Shown: positions 8,400-17,096, counted from the first letter of the stretch. The stretch: 64,000 nt of DNA from Defluviitalea raffinosedens (GCF_016908775.1 NZ_JAFBEP010000019.1:1-64000); one strand, 5' to 3'. The notes: generated from the sequence alone by a model not told the origin. Numbers and translations: made by a program.

Positions 8400-9244
8400 C
8401 TAAGCAATATAAAAATAAGATTGCTGTTGACCGTATTTCATTGACACTAAAAGAAGGAGTCTATGGATTATTAGGGGCCAATGGCTCAGGAAAGACAAGC
8501 CTGATGAGAATGATCTGCGGCGTTTTAAAGCCCACAAGTGGTGAGGTAAAATTCAATGGCATTGATGTAAGTGAAGAAGAATACAGAGATTCATTAGGTT
8601 ATTTACCACAGAATTTTGGATATTATCCTGAGTTTTCAGCTTATGATTTTTTACTCTATCTTGCAAGCTTAAAAGGTCTTACTAAGCATCAGGCAAAGCT
8701 TAAAGCAACTGAGCTGTTAGAGTTGGTGGGACTTTCAGAGTCAGCAAAAAAGAAAATCAAGACATTTTCTGGAGGGATGAAACAACGTTTAGGTATTGCC
8801 CAGGCAATGTTAAATGATCCAAAGATTTTGGTTTTGGATGAACCCACAGCAGGTCTTGATCCCAATGAACGTATACGTTTTCGCAATCTAATTTCCCGTT
8901 TGGGTAAAGATAAAATTGTTCTACTCTCTACCCATATTGTTTCAGATGTCGAATATATCGCTTCTACAATTTTGATGATGAAAGATGGACAGATTATACA
9001 TAAAGGACGTCTTGATGAAATTATTGGCGTAATAGAAGGAAAAGTTTTTGAATGTTCAGTGGACAGTAAAAGAGTAAATTATTTAATTGACAATTATCCG
9101 ATTATCAATATACGGGAAGAATCAGACAAAACATTTTTACGCCTTGTAGCAGAAAAACCTCCCTGTGAGACTGCTGTTACTGTACCAGCTGTATTAGAAG
9201 ATTTATACTTATATTATTTTAACGAGGGGGGTAAGAAAAGGTGA
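8375..9244 (+). CDS. ABC transporter ATP-binding protein (exporter, BcrA/NatA-like)
   Basis: 289 aa. Walker A GANGSGKTS near residue 34, Q-loop YLPQNFG near 80, signature FSGGMKQRLG near 130, Walker B KILVLDEPTAGLD near 150 and the H-loop STHIV near 188. The C-terminal 80 residues form the extra domain typical of drug/lantibiotic exporters. It hydrolyses ATP to power the permease encoded next. ATG 8375 lies inside the previous gene, preceded by GGAGGA, so the genes are translationally coupled. Export of an antimicrobial or cell-envelope compound is an inference from the ECF context. Confidence 0.9.
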   Translation: MELVIDRLTKQYKNKIAVDRISLTLKEGVYGLLGANGSGKTSLMRMICGVLKPTSGEVKFNGIDVSEEEYRDSLGYLPQNFGYYPEFSAYDFLLYLASLKGLTKHQAKLKATELLELVGLSESAKKKIKTFSGGMKQRLGIAQAMLNDPKILVLDEPTAGLDPNERIRFRNLISRLGKDKIVLLSTHIVSDVEYIASTILMMKDGQIIHKGRLDEIIGVIEGKVFECSVDSKRVNYLIDNYPIINIREESDKTFLRLVAEKPPCETAVTVPAVLEDLYLYYFNEGGKKR

Positions 9245-10443
9245 GTAGTTATTGTGAATTAATTAAGTTTGAATACAGAAAAATTTTGTGTAAACGCAGT
9301 ACGCTCATCACTTTACTGCTGGGCATTTTGCTGACTGCTCTTAGCTGTGTAGGACCCTTAATGGGTAATGACTACATCAATGGGGAAGTATTTGAAAGTA
9401 ATTACGAAGCTATGAAAAAGGACAGGGAATATAATAGAAGGTTGTCAGGCAGAGAATTAAACAGTGAGCTTCTTTCGGAAACCATCAAAGCATATCGTCA
9501 TATTCCATTGACGGAAGGGCAGTATTCAGATACGAATGAGTATCAGAAATATGCCCGTCCATATAGCGAAATTTTCTACCATATCAGAAAAGCATATAAC
9601 ATCAATAGTTTAAAGGAAATATCATCGATTACCAAAGAGAACCTGGATGATTTTTACACAATACGTCAAAGCAGGGTAGAAAATAACATAGACGATACTA
9701 CAATGAGTTTTAAAGAAAAAGCAAACTCCATAAAATTAAGCAGAGCAGTAAAAACACCATTTATTTATTCATATATGGGTGGTTATTGGAGATTTTTTTC
9801 ACAGATGCAAGTAACAGCTTTTTTAATCTGTTTTATCTGTTCTATATGTATTTCTCCTTTATTTGCAGGGGAATATATCGATGGAATGGATAGCCTGATC
9901 TTTTCGTCCAAATACGGTAAAAATAAAATCATTCGTGCAAAATTATTTACAGGCATCACATTTACTGTTTTATTAAGTATCTTACTTACAATTATTTCTT
10001 ACGTTACAGTGATGATGTTTTACGGATGGGATGGAAGCAACGCTCCGATTCAGCTTTATATCCCATTGTCAATCATTCCATTAACTTTGGGACAAGTTGC
10101 AATGCTGTACTTTATTATAGTTTTATGTGGCAATATATTATCATCTGCATTAACAATGCTGCTATCCGCAAAATTAAAATCTCCATTCATAGTGCTTGTA
10201 ATTATGACAGTAATTACGATTCTTCCGGTATTTGTGCGTGTGTCAGAAGATGTATTGTGGATCTATCATTTGATTAATCTTATTCCTGTAAAAATGTTTG
10301 ATTTCTCAAATATCATAAGTATTTTTTCTATTGATTTGCTTGGGATAATCATGCAACCTTATGAACTTTTTATTTCTTTTTCAATTGTAGTAAGCATAAT
10401 ATTACTGCCACTAGCCTACAAAAGTTTTAAAAATCATAATTAA
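9241..10443 (+). CDS. ABC transporter permease (ABC-2 type)
   Basis: 400 aa with a GTG start at 9241 that overlaps the ATPase stop by 4 bases; GGGGGG precedes it. The first helix (~residues 20-38) is followed by a ~170-residue mostly hydrophilic extracytoplasmic loop, then five or six helices from about 185 to 395. This is the topology of BcrB/ABC-2-type exporters. It forms the membrane channel for the preceding ATPase. Last gene of the 7201-10443 operon. Confidence 0.85.
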   Translation: MSSYCELIKFEYRKILCKRSTLITLLLGILLTALSCVGPLMGNDYINGEVFESNYEAMKKDREYNRRLSGRELNSELLSETIKAYRHIPLTEGQYSDTNEYQKYARPYSEIFYHIRKAYNINSLKEISSITKENLDDFYTIRQSRVENNIDDTTMSFKEKANSIKLSRAVKTPFIYSYMGGYWRFFSQMQVTAFLICFICSICISPLFAGEYIDGMDSLIFSSKYGKNKIIRAKLFTGITFTVLLSILLTIISYVTVMMFYGWDGSNAPIQLYIPLSIIPLTLGQVAMLYFIIVLCGNILSSALTMLLSAKLKSPFIVLVIMTVITILPVFVRVSEDVLWIYHLINLIPVKMFDFSNIISIFSIDLLGIIMQPYELFISFSIVVSIILLPLAYKSFKNHN

Positions 10444-10576
10444 ATAGCTTATTTAAGGGTTTATACACAATTTTTGATATTAATGATTGAAATATGAGTT
10501 CATCTGATCATAGAATTGTGGAAGAATGGTTATTGGACAACATATCATCTTCAATACTTTCTTTGACTCAAAACCA

Positions 10577-10645
10577 AAGGGTTTCCTGGCATTGATTTTT
10601 ATTTGGCAGTTTATTCTGCCTAAAATTCAATGTCAGGAAACCCTT
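10577..10645. repeat. Composite two-stem hairpin, copy 1 (also a terminator)
   Basis: An outer 19-bp stem (10577-10595 with 10627-10645, one G-T wobble) encloses an inner hairpin GGCAG/CTGCC (10605-10620). T-rich DNA flanks both sides, so it can terminate the ABC operon and the convergent minus-strand operon. A related composite hairpin with similar outer and inner stems is at 53735-53805, far from any homologous gene, which suggests a dispersed repeat family. Confidence 0.65.
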
Positions 10646-10646
10646 A

Positions 10647-11687
10647 TTATATGCTTTCTATGCCAGTTATTTTTATATAAGACATAACATAGGAAACGAG
10701 ACTTTCAGCGCCCATGTTTTTGTTCAATCCATGAGGTGTAAGGCCATCGTAGCAGCCTCCTGTCTCGTTATCGATCAGGCTGATGCCATGGGAATTTGAC
10801 CCTATGTACCATTTATGGCATTGCTTTGCTTTTTGCAAGTAGTTGATATTTCCTGTTGCTTCATAGGCTGCCAGGTAAGTGAATACTCCTTCACAGGCTT
10901 CCACTGTTTGCTCATCAAATTCAGCCGGATTATTTCTTTTCACAAACCAGCCATTGCATCCGACAGGTTTGAAATATCCTCTTTTGAAGGTTATTTCACT
11001 TAGAAAATCAAGACTTTCTTTGGCGATATCAAAGAAGCTTTTTGTACCAGTAACCCTATAAGCTTCGATTAAAGCCCAGGGAATCACATAGTTGCAGTAT
11101 GCCACGATATTCTCAAACCATTTCCATTCCCCGTCTTTGTAATCGTTATACTGGCTGCACAGGGAGTTGGATATTTCAGAAACAATTCTTTTGGCATCCT
11201 CATTATCAAGCTGGGCAAGACCCAGGATGGAATATGCCTTGGATCTGGGATAATGAAGAGCAGACACATGGGGTATTGCCTTTTGCAGCATATAGGAAAG
11301 GGCTCCTTTGATTCCAGCGGGAGTGATCTGATGGGAAAGGGCAAATCCCAAAGCCCACAGGCATCGTCCGAAACAGTCTTCCGAACCCTCATCTTCAAGC
11401 CATACCCTGTCGTATCGCATAAAGTTTCGAAACTTGCCATTTTCATTTTGCGCGTTCAGCAAAAAGGAAGCATAGCGGCAAGCAAGATTGAGATATTCTT
11501 TCTTTCTGTATCGTTCGTAAAGCATCAACGCCATGATCAAAGCCCTGGCATTGTCGTCTGTGGTATAGCCGTGGTTTGGATCAGGCAGACCATATTTTGA
11601 ATGCTGCAACATCCCTGTATCGTCTGTCAGCAGGAAGATATAGTCGTCTCTGAATGGATTATTGCAGTAGGATGCAGCCGTTGACAT
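10647..11687 (-). CDS. Alpha/alpha-barrel glycosidase-like protein of a GT4/GH130 system
   Basis: 346 aa. Repeated helix pairs with aromatic/Gly turns (NHGYTTDDNARALIMALML, GRCLWALGFALSH, NIVAYCNYVIPWALIEAYR) indicate an (alpha/alpha)6 toroid like those of glycosidases and epimerases. Proteins of this type are commonly encoded beside a GT4 glycosyltransferase and often with a GH130 enzyme; their activity is not established as far as I know. ATG 11687 overlaps the stop of the upstream glycosyltransferase by one base (TAATG), so the two are co-translated. The candidate acids D/E in TTDDNAR and FDEQTVEACEG could be catalytic, but I cannot assign a substrate. Confidence 0.7.
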   Translation of the reverse strand: MSTAASYCNNPFRDDYIFLLTDDTGMLQHSKYGLPDPNHGYTTDDNARALIMALMLYERYRKKEYLNLACRYASFLLNAQNENGKFRNFMRYDRVWLEDEGSEDCFGRCLWALGFALSHQITPAGIKGALSYMLQKAIPHVSALHYPRSKAYSILGLAQLDNEDAKRIVSEISNSLCSQYNDYKDGEWKWFENIVAYCNYVIPWALIEAYRVTGTKSFFDIAKESLDFLSEITFKRGYFKPVGCNGWFVKRNNPAEFDEQTVEACEGVFTYLAAYEATGNINYLQKAKQCHKWYIGSNSHGISLIDNETGGCYDGLTPHGLNKNMGAESLVSYVMSYIKITGIESI

Positions 11688-12847
11688 TATATCACCATAC
11701 TGTCTGTGATATGTATTTTGTCTAATATATTGATGAACAACTTTGTGTATTGCTTAGCAATATTTTCCCATGTCATTGTCCTGCCGACGCGTAAAGTTCT
11801 GTTTTCCATCTCTTTTTTTGCTTTGGGGTTTTCCAGGATATATTCGATATGTTTTGCGAGGGAATCAGCATCGGAAAACTCTGCTAAAAGTCCTCTGCCA
11901 TCGGCGAGCATTTCTTTGGCATAGCTGTATGGTGTTGAGACGATTGCCTTGCCATATCCCACAGCATAGGCCAGTGTTCCGCTGACTGCCTGATCTTTTC
12001 CAAGATAGGGCGTCATGTAGATGTCTGATAATTGCAGATAGTATATGATTTCATCTTTAGAAAGATATTTATTCACAAACTGTACATGATCTCTGATGCC
12101 AAGGGCATCCACCATATTAACAAGCTTTTCCCTGTATGCTTCCCCAGATTCTTTTTTGACACATGGATGTGTCTGACCAAGGATCAGATAAACGACTTCT
12201 TTATGCTTCTTTGCAACTTTTGCAATAGCTTCTATACCATATTCCAGACCTTTTCCCGGACTTAAGAGACCAAAAGTACTCACAACACTTTTCCCTGTAA
12301 GTCCATGTTTTTTCTTAAGCACATTTTGAGATTCGAATGCTTTGGAGGGAACTCCGTGATGAATTACTTCGATTTTTGAAGCGTCTATTCCGTAAACTGT
12401 CTGAAGAATAGGTTTTGTATTTTCTGCCATCGTGACAATTTTTGCGCTCTTGCTCCCCAATTGCCTTAATATCTCCTTCTGTTTTGGTAAAGGATTTGGG
12501 AGTACGGTATGTAATGTAGTGATCAACGGGATTTGTAAGTGATTTATAAAGTCCAGAATGTATTCCCCTGATTCTCCTCCAAATATGCCATACTCATGCT
12601 CTATCACAAGGAGATCTATATCAGAACCATTGATGGCTTCTGCTGTGTTGATATAGCTTTCCCTGTCATGCTGAGAAAGTTCCATGATGACTCTGCTGCT
12701 GTAAGAATATTTGTCATTGCTCACAGCAATTACTTTTGGCTTATCCAGCAATTTTACCTTATCGAGAGCCCTTACCAGATCCTGAGTAAAGGTCGCAAGA
12801 CCACACTCTCTTGAAGGATAAGTACTTAAAAACGCCACGTTTCGCAT
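11687..12847 (-). CDS. GT4 family glycosyltransferase
   Basis: 386 aa, GT-B fold. The N-terminal acceptor domain starts NVAFLSTYPSRECGLATFTQ. The C-terminal nucleotide-sugar domain begins near 175 with VVSTFGLLSPGKGLEYGIEA and includes LYMTPYLGK-like and SGTLAYAVGYGKAIVSTPY segments. In the latter the usual E-x7-E motif is altered, as in the subfamily of GT4 proteins paired with the alpha/alpha-barrel partner. It transfers a sugar from a nucleotide donor to an unknown acceptor in the cytoplasm. ATG 12847 has GGGGAGG 11 bases upstream. Transcription starts from a promoter carrying a CIRCE operator, which predicts HrcA-controlled heat induction, unusual for a glycosyltransferase. Confidence 0.85.
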   Translation of the reverse strand: MRNVAFLSTYPSRECGLATFTQDLVRALDKVKLLDKPKVIAVSNDKYSYSSRVIMELSQHDRESYINTAEAINGSDIDLLVIEHEYGIFGGESGEYILDFINHLQIPLITTLHTVLPNPLPKQKEILRQLGSKSAKIVTMAENTKPILQTVYGIDASKIEVIHHGVPSKAFESQNVLKKKHGLTGKSVVSTFGLLSPGKGLEYGIEAIAKVAKKHKEVVYLILGQTHPCVKKESGEAYREKLVNMVDALGIRDHVQFVNKYLSKDEIIYYLQLSDIYMTPYLGKDQAVSGTLAYAVGYGKAIVSTPYSYAKEMLADGRGLLAEFSDADSLAKHIEYILENPKAKKEMENRTLRVGRTMTWENIAKQYTKLFINILDKIHITDSMVI

Positions 12848-12879
12848 TTTTTACAAAACCTCCCCATTTACATACTCAA

Positions 12880-12899
12880 CAACGTAGAAAAATACGTTG
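12880..12899 (-). promoter_or_regulatory. Hairpin in the leader of the GT4 operon
   Basis: CAACGTA (12880-12886) and TACGTTG (12893-12899) with a six-base loop, lying just upstream of the ribosome site of the glycosyltransferase mRNA. It could affect mRNA stability or translation. Confidence 0.4.
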
Positions 12900-12944
12900 A
12901 AAGTTCGTGAAGAATGAAAAAAGCGTTTTAATCCTTTTAGTTTC

Positions 12945-12984
12945 AGATAGATATCGATAACACCGGTGTTAAAGATATATATCT
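12945..12984. promoter_or_regulatory. Long dyad centred on TAACACCGGTGTTA
   Basis: A perfect 14-bp palindrome (12958-12971) inside a 40-bp imperfect dyad. The centre CCGG resembles operators of LacI-family-type repressors. It lies in the transcribed leader of the GT4 operon, downstream of the CIRCE promoter, so it could be a roadblock operator or part of a second promoter. No matching regulator gene is visible in the window. Confidence 0.45.
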
Positions 12985-13010
12985 CAACAATAAAAGAAAA
13001 AAACGCATTA

Positions 13011-13037
13011 TTAGCACTCGATATAAATGAGTGCTGA
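13011..13037 (-). promoter_or_regulatory. CIRCE element (HrcA operator)
   Basis: TTAGCACTC (13011-13019), exactly nine bases, then GAGTGCTGA (13029-13037). This matches the CIRCE consensus TTAGCACTC-N9-GAGTGCTAA at 17 of 18 arm positions. It overlaps the predicted transcription start of the minus-strand promoter at 13042-13070, the standard geometry for HrcA repression of groESL and dnaK operons. Here the downstream genes are a glycosyltransferase and its partner instead of chaperones. Confidence 0.9.
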
Positions 13038-13041
13038 TATT

Positions 13042-13070
13042 ATTTTATAAAAGAAATATTGATTTGTCAA
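13042..13070 (-). promoter_or_regulatory. Sigma-A promoter of the GT4 operon
   Basis: Read on the minus strand: TTGACA (13065-13070), a 17-base spacer and TAAAAT (13042-13047). The start site would fall near 13035, inside the CIRCE element, giving a leader of about 190 bases. Confidence 0.85.
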
Positions 13071-13211
13071 GGAGTATTTTACCATAAAAAGGATGAAGCC
13101 AGGGAAGTTACGATGTATTTATAATTTCTGTGGCGCTATCCTGCTTAAAGCGAAAAAGTACTTGAGATGAAATTATTCGGACATGGAACAGAACATAAAG
13201 ATTTTCGCAGC

Positions 13212-13240
13212 TTGACAAAAAAATGAGATAAGTTTATTAT
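13212..13240 (+). promoter_or_regulatory. Sigma-A promoter of the TetR gene
   Basis: TTGACA (13212-13217), 17 bases, TATTAT (13235-13240). Because the -10 overlaps the ATG at 13239, that ATG cannot be the translation start; the start is the later ATG at 13272. Confidence 0.8.
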
Positions 13241-13271
13241 GAACACAAACTCAATGAGTAAGGAGTCAATC

Positions 13272-13871
13272 ATGGGAAATTCAATACGACAGATTCAAAA
13301 ATTAAATACTCGAAAAAGAATCATAGAAACCGCTTACAAAATTTTTTCTGAAAAAGGCTTCTCAGTGCCTTCAACCATGATTGCAAAGGAAGCAGGTGTT
13401 GCACATGGTTCGATATTTTCTCATTTCCCAACTATGAATGAGCTGATCGTTTGCTTACTCTCAGACTTTGGAGAGCAAATAGGCGTGAGGCTTCATGAAC
13501 TTGCCAAAAAATGTGACAGCGTTGAGAATCTTTTGAAAGAGCATTTAATGGCCCTGGAAGAATACGAAGCATTTTATACCAGATTAATTTTAGAAAAAGA
13601 CAGATTGCCGGATGAAGCAAAAAACACATATGCAATGATTCAGTCTATTTTGGCCTTTCATTTCAGCAGTGTTATTGAACGTGAAATAAAAAAAGGAACG
13701 GTTAAAAATCTTCCAATACATATGCTGTTTAATACATGGCTTGGCCTGGTTCATTATTATCTGATGAATAAAGACTTTTTTGCGGATTCTAATGAATCAG
13801 TTATAAAGAGGTATGGAACTGAATTACTGAGTATATACCTCAACTTAATTAAAAATGAAAGTAAGGTATAA
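13272..13871 (+). CDS. TetR/AcrR family transcriptional regulator
   Basis: 199 aa from ATG 13272, chosen because TAAGGAG sits eight bases before it and the promoter's -10 covers an earlier ATG. The N-terminal helix-turn-helix is typical: RIIETAYKIFSEKGFSVPST, then MIAKEAGVAHGSIFSHFPTM. The C-terminal ligand domain (residues ~60-199) is variable and gives no ligand clue. It is monocistronic; the next gene (14009) lies 137 bases downstream and could be a target. It probably acts as a dimeric repressor. Confidence 0.88.
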   Translation: MGNSIRQIQKLNTRKRIIETAYKIFSEKGFSVPSTMIAKEAGVAHGSIFSHFPTMNELIVCLLSDFGEQIGVRLHELAKKCDSVENLLKEHLMALEEYEAFYTRLILEKDRLPDEAKNTYAMIQSILAFHFSSVIEREIKKGTVKNLPIHMLFNTWLGLVHYYLMNKDFFADSNESVIKRYGTELLSIYLNLIKNESKV

Positions 13872-14008
13872 GCATGAAAGGCTATATTTCGATTAAAACA
13901 TGGATCTAATTATTCACGGGTAGAAAGTAAGTGAAACAGGCATATTAGAGGATTTTTTATATGAGATAACTTTCGTTCCAGAAGGAACACCACCACGGAG
14001 GAGAAGTT

Positions 14009-14362
14009 ATGAAAAAATGGTATGATGAAGAATATGAATTTAAAGTGGAAGTTGTAGGTTATTTACGAGGAGATCGTACGGAAAATTATTGTAGAAACGG
14101 AGAAGAAATTGGTGATCAATATACTTGTACTTATGGTTGTCCTGTTAACCAGGATGGATATGGAATCTGTTCTAAAACCATGATGATGTTATATCCGTTA
14201 ATGGAAGCAGTTAGAAGCGGTGGAGACTTGGAAAATCTGGGCGGCGAAGGGAAGTATACTAAAACTATTGTCTGTCCTGATGGTTGTGTTATATTTCGCC
14301 TAACAGCCAAACCCCTTGGCAATCAGAACTTCCATAAAGGTGGGTTTTGGAAAGAACTTTGA
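14009..14362 (+). CDS. TIGR04076-like small cysteine-containing protein
   Basis: 117 aa, soluble. GGAGGAG precedes ATG 14009. It carries several cysteines in short motifs: YTCTYGCPV (residues ~37-45), YGICSK (~51) and IVCPDGCVIFRL near the C-terminus (~90). This matches my recollection of the TIGR04076 family of small proteins of unknown function common in anaerobes. The Cys pairs could bind a metal or undergo redox chemistry. It follows a TetR gene in the same orientation. Confidence 0.6.
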   Translation: MKKWYDEEYEFKVEVVGYLRGDRTENYCRNGEEIGDQYTCTYGCPVNQDGYGICSKTMMMLYPLMEAVRSGGDLENLGGEGKYTKTIVCPDGCVIFRLTAKPLGNQNFHKGGFWKEL

Positions 14363-14396
14363 ATTGAAGACTAATTATAAATTTAGGAAAGATCGC

Positions 14397-14426
14397 TTAC
14401 ACTTTTTCGACATAAAGTGATATAAT
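14397..14426 (+). promoter_or_regulatory. Promoter of the second chemoreceptor
   Basis: TTACAC (14397-14402), 18 bases, TATAAT (14421-14426) with an extended -10 TGA directly before it. Confidence 0.6.
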
Positions 14427-14467
14427 GTGCCTATGCGACTTTTTATACATTACTGATTGGAGGCTAG

Positions 14468-15952
14468 ATGTTGATGCAGCAAGATAATTACAATACCCAA
14501 AGAGTCCATAGGGTAAACATTCTGTTAACGATCATTTTAGTTTTCTTAATTTGCGTACCGGTGGTAATGTCCAAAGGCATTTTGGAAGCTAGGATGACTA
14601 TAATAGCGGGTCTGGTGGTTTTAGCAATATCCATAACAACTTATTTTTTACCAATTAAAAACTATGTAAAAGGACTTTGCCTGTCATTATTGCCTTGCAT
14701 TGTGATCATTGCTCTTTTCGTAACAGATGGGTATGCGCTGAATAAGCATTATATGGTCCTTTTGTCTATAGCTATGGTGACACTTTATTTTAAGAAAGAG
14801 CTCATTTTAGTCCTGGTGACATTTATTGATATGGCATACATAATTTTGTTTTTTGCAGTTCCTGCTCACTTATTAGGAAGCGATAATGGCCTTAAAGCAT
14901 TTATTACAGTCTTTTTTATGATTAATGGAGTGAGTATTTTGCTGTACTTACTCACAAGGTGGGGGCGACAGCTTATAGATGATGCCTATCATAAAGAGCT
15001 TGAAGCTCAAAATCTCGTAAAAAAGTTATCATCAGCGTTTAAATCCATTGAAGAAGCATCAGATTTGCTTGATGAACATATCACAGGGTTTAAGCATGAT
15101 ATCAGTACAATATATCATTCAAGCAAGGATATTTTAGAATCTGTTGAGCAAATGGGCATTGGCATACAGGAAGAAGCAGAGAGCGGAAACATTATCAATC
15201 ATTCCATGAGCCAATCTATGGCTAAAATGGATGAAGCCATTCATATTAGTAAAACCGTTGTAGAGGAATCCAGGAACATGAAAGCCAAAGTTGAGGAAGG
15301 TTGGTATAAAATCAGCCAAGTTACGGACTATATGGATACGGTTGGTTCCACTATTAGTACGACGACACAGACAGTTTCTGAACTCTATAATAGTCTGGAA
15401 AGAGTAAACACATTGCTTAGTAGTATCCAGGACATTGCTCATCAGACAAATTTATTAGCCCTCAATGCAGCCATTGAATCTGCCCGGGCAGGGGAACAAG
15501 GAAAGGGTTTTGCAGTAGTAGCCGAAGAGGTAAGAAAACTGGCAGAACAGAGTTCTCATATTGCTTCAGATATAGCTGAAGTAACAGCAGAACTATCAAA
15601 CAAGTCTAAAGAAGCGCAAGATCAATCCATCCAGGGTGAAGCTTCTGTTACAAAGGGAAGTGAGCTGCTGAAAGAAATCTCTGCATACTTTGAAGAGATT
15701 AAGAATACTTATACCATGATTAATGAAGAATTATCAAACGGAATGGGAGAAATAGCCTTATCAGTGAAAAACTTTGGTACAATTCAAGAGCAAATTGAAA
15801 ACTTATCTGCAATTTCACAGCAAAATGCAACCTCTACTGAGGAAATCATATCCACTATAGAGAACGAACATACATTGATTACTTCCATCAATGGAGCAGT
15901 TGCTGAGATCAACGCGTTAAGCAAAAAGCTTCGGGAAATGACAAAAGAATAG
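14468..15952 (+). CDS. Methyl-accepting chemotaxis protein with polytopic membrane sensor
   Basis: 494 aa (ATG 14468; an ATG two codons later is also possible because GGAGG is only four bases before the first). About six membrane helices occupy residues 15-170 with no extracytoplasmic domain. The cytoplasmic coiled coil contains the MCP tip [20 protein letters not shown] with [19 protein letters not shown]. It resembles the receptor at 3081 in layout but is divergent in sequence. It feeds the CheA/CheY pathway; the ligand or membrane signal is unknown. It has its own promoter and terminator. Confidence 0.9.
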   Translation: MLMQQDNYNTQRVHRVNILLTIILVFLICVPVVMSKGILEARMTIIAGLVVLAISITTYFLPIKNYVKGLCLSLLPCIVIIALFVTDGYALNKHYMVLLSIAMVTLYFKKELILVLVTFIDMAYIILFFAVPAHLLGSDNGLKAFITVFFMINGVSILLYLLTRWGRQLIDDAYHKELEAQNLVKKLSSAFKSIEEASDLLDEHITGFKHDISTIYHSSKDILESVEQMGIGIQEEAESGNIINHSMSQSMAKMDEAIHISKTVVEESRNMKAKVEEGWYKISQVTDYMDTVGSTISTTTQTVSELYNSLERVNTLLSSIQDIAHQTNLLALNAAIESARAGEQGKGFAVVAEEVRKLAEQSSHIASDIAEVTAELSNKSKEAQDQSIQGEASVTKGSELLKEISAYFEEIKNTYTMINEELSNGMGEIALSVKNFGTIQEQIENLSAISQQNATSTEEIISTIENEHTLITSINGAVAEINALSKKLREMTKE

Positions 15953-15968
15953 GGATGAAACAGAGATA

Positions 15969-16008
15969 ACAGGTCTAAAGCCCATTGCGGTTTTAGATCT
16001 GTTTTTTA
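15969..16008 (+). terminator. Intrinsic terminator of the second chemoreceptor
   Basis: ACAGGTCTAAA (15969-15979) pairs with TTTAGATCTGT (15992-16002), followed by Ts. Confidence 0.85.
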
Positions 16009-16204
16009 TAACATAGAAAATTTTGATCTGTTTAGAAATTAGCTTTTAAGGATGCTGGAATACTGGATAGATTGTATGTTTTCGATGAAAAGAGAGTGAA
16101 AGATAGGAGTAAGAGGATCAATGAAAGATGTTGGATTTTACTGTCGAAAAAGTTATGTAATGTAAATAGTGAAAAACATTGACTTATACAGTATTGCAGT
16201 GTTA

Positions 16205-16227
16205 AAATCACAATATTACTGTGATTT
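16205..16227. promoter_or_regulatory. Operator-like dyad before the DUF3784 gene
   Basis: AAATCACA (16205-16212) and TGTGATTT (16220-16227) separated by seven bases, about 95 bases before the gene. A TATAAT lies just downstream near 16232. It may be a repressor site. Apart from this, the 300-bp region from 16009 shows no gene. Confidence 0.4.
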
Positions 16228-16320
16228 GGAGTATAATGCATTATAAATTATGCATAATTATTCAAGCCAATGAGTAATTGTAATTACTTTGAGTTGTTAT
16301 TATAAAGAGAGATGAGAATA

Positions 16321-16659
16321 ATGAGTATAGGAGCCATAATATGTTTGATGCTTGCAGTGCTCTTTGGAATAATCTCAATTGTTTTTGCTCTGCTAAAGGA
16401 AAAAGGTGCAATATTAATTAGTGGATTTAATACGATGCCCAAAGAGGAACGAGAAAAATATGATAAAAAGAAAATGAGCATAGATATGAGGAATTCTCTT
16501 TTTCTTTGGTCTGTCATTTTATTTTCAGGAGCAATTTCAGGAAAATTTATCAGTAAGTATTGTGCAATGATAGCAATTGTTATTTGGGCAATTATTTTTT
16601 TCAAAGATGTTCATATAGATCCGGAAAAAGCATTTGAAAAATATAGAAAACAACAATAG
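16321..16659 (+). CDS. Small DUF3784-type membrane protein
   Basis: 112 aa from ATG 16321 (an in-frame ATG at 16312 has its SD touching the start codon). Three hydrophobic helices (residues ~2-22, ~60-75 and ~82-98). A cytoplasmic loop holds the block KGAILISGFNTMPKEEREKY, characteristic of DUF3784 proteins. Function unknown; such proteins are common next to membrane or transport genes in Firmicutes. Confidence 0.75.
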   Translation: MSIGAIICLMLAVLFGIISIVFALLKEKGAILISGFNTMPKEEREKYDKKKMSIDMRNSLFLWSVILFSGAISGKFISKYCAMIAIVIWAIIFFKDVHIDPEKAFEKYRKQQ

Positions 16660-16703
16660 TTTAAAGCATAATCTAAAAAAATAGCGATAAGGAGGTGGGA
16701 AAT

Positions 16704-17096
16704 ATGTTAAGAAAATCGCCAAGTGGTGCTCTTAGCCCATATTATTATAAGGGCGGATATTTTCATGGGATTCACTATGGAAGTTATTTTGAGGATTCGG
16801 ACGCTTTATTTGATATGATGGATAAAGAAGAAGAATTTATTTTAAAATCTCCGGAGCAGAGAAGAATTAATATTGATCTTTACGAAACATTTTTGACACC
16901 GACTGTGATTGAACGTTTTCTGACACATATAGAAAACATTAAGCCCAGAATCGTTAAACTTGCAATATGCACGGATAAAAAGAGCTTACAGGTATTAAAG
17001 AAAGCAATCTCTAAAAATAAAGAACTAAGTGATCTATGCTGCTTTTTTACCACGGATATGGAAGAAGGAAAGACATGGCTTGTAAGTGATCATTAA
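16704..17096 (+). CDS. Hypothetical protein
   Basis: 130 aa from ATG 16704, nine bases after AAGGAGG (the GTG at 16695 lies inside that ribosome site and is rejected). It begins with a Tyr/Gly-rich segment (YYYKGGYFHGIHYGSYF). A mixed alpha/beta part follows, ending CCFFTTDMEEGKTWLVSDH, with a strand-helix pattern near RIVKLAICTDKKSLQVLKKA. I do not recognise the family. It sits 44 bases behind the DUF3784 gene and is probably co-transcribed. Confidence 0.65.
   Translation: MLRKSPSGALSPYYYKGGYFHGIHYGSYFEDSDALFDMMDKEEEFILKSPEQRRINIDLYETFLTPTVIERFLTHIENIKPRIVKLAICTDKKSLQVLKKAISKNKELSDLCCFFTTDMEEGKTWLVSDH

Noticed and set aside
11253-11600. Plus-strand frames opposite the alpha/alpha-barrel gene
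   Set aside because: They are shadows of a well-conserved minus-strand coding region and lack ribosome sites.
16205-16227. CRP/FNR binding site at the AAATCACA/TGTGATTT dyad
   Set aside because: The half-sites are in the reverse order (TCACA-N7-TGTGA), so it is not a CRP/FNR site; kept only as an unspecified dyad.
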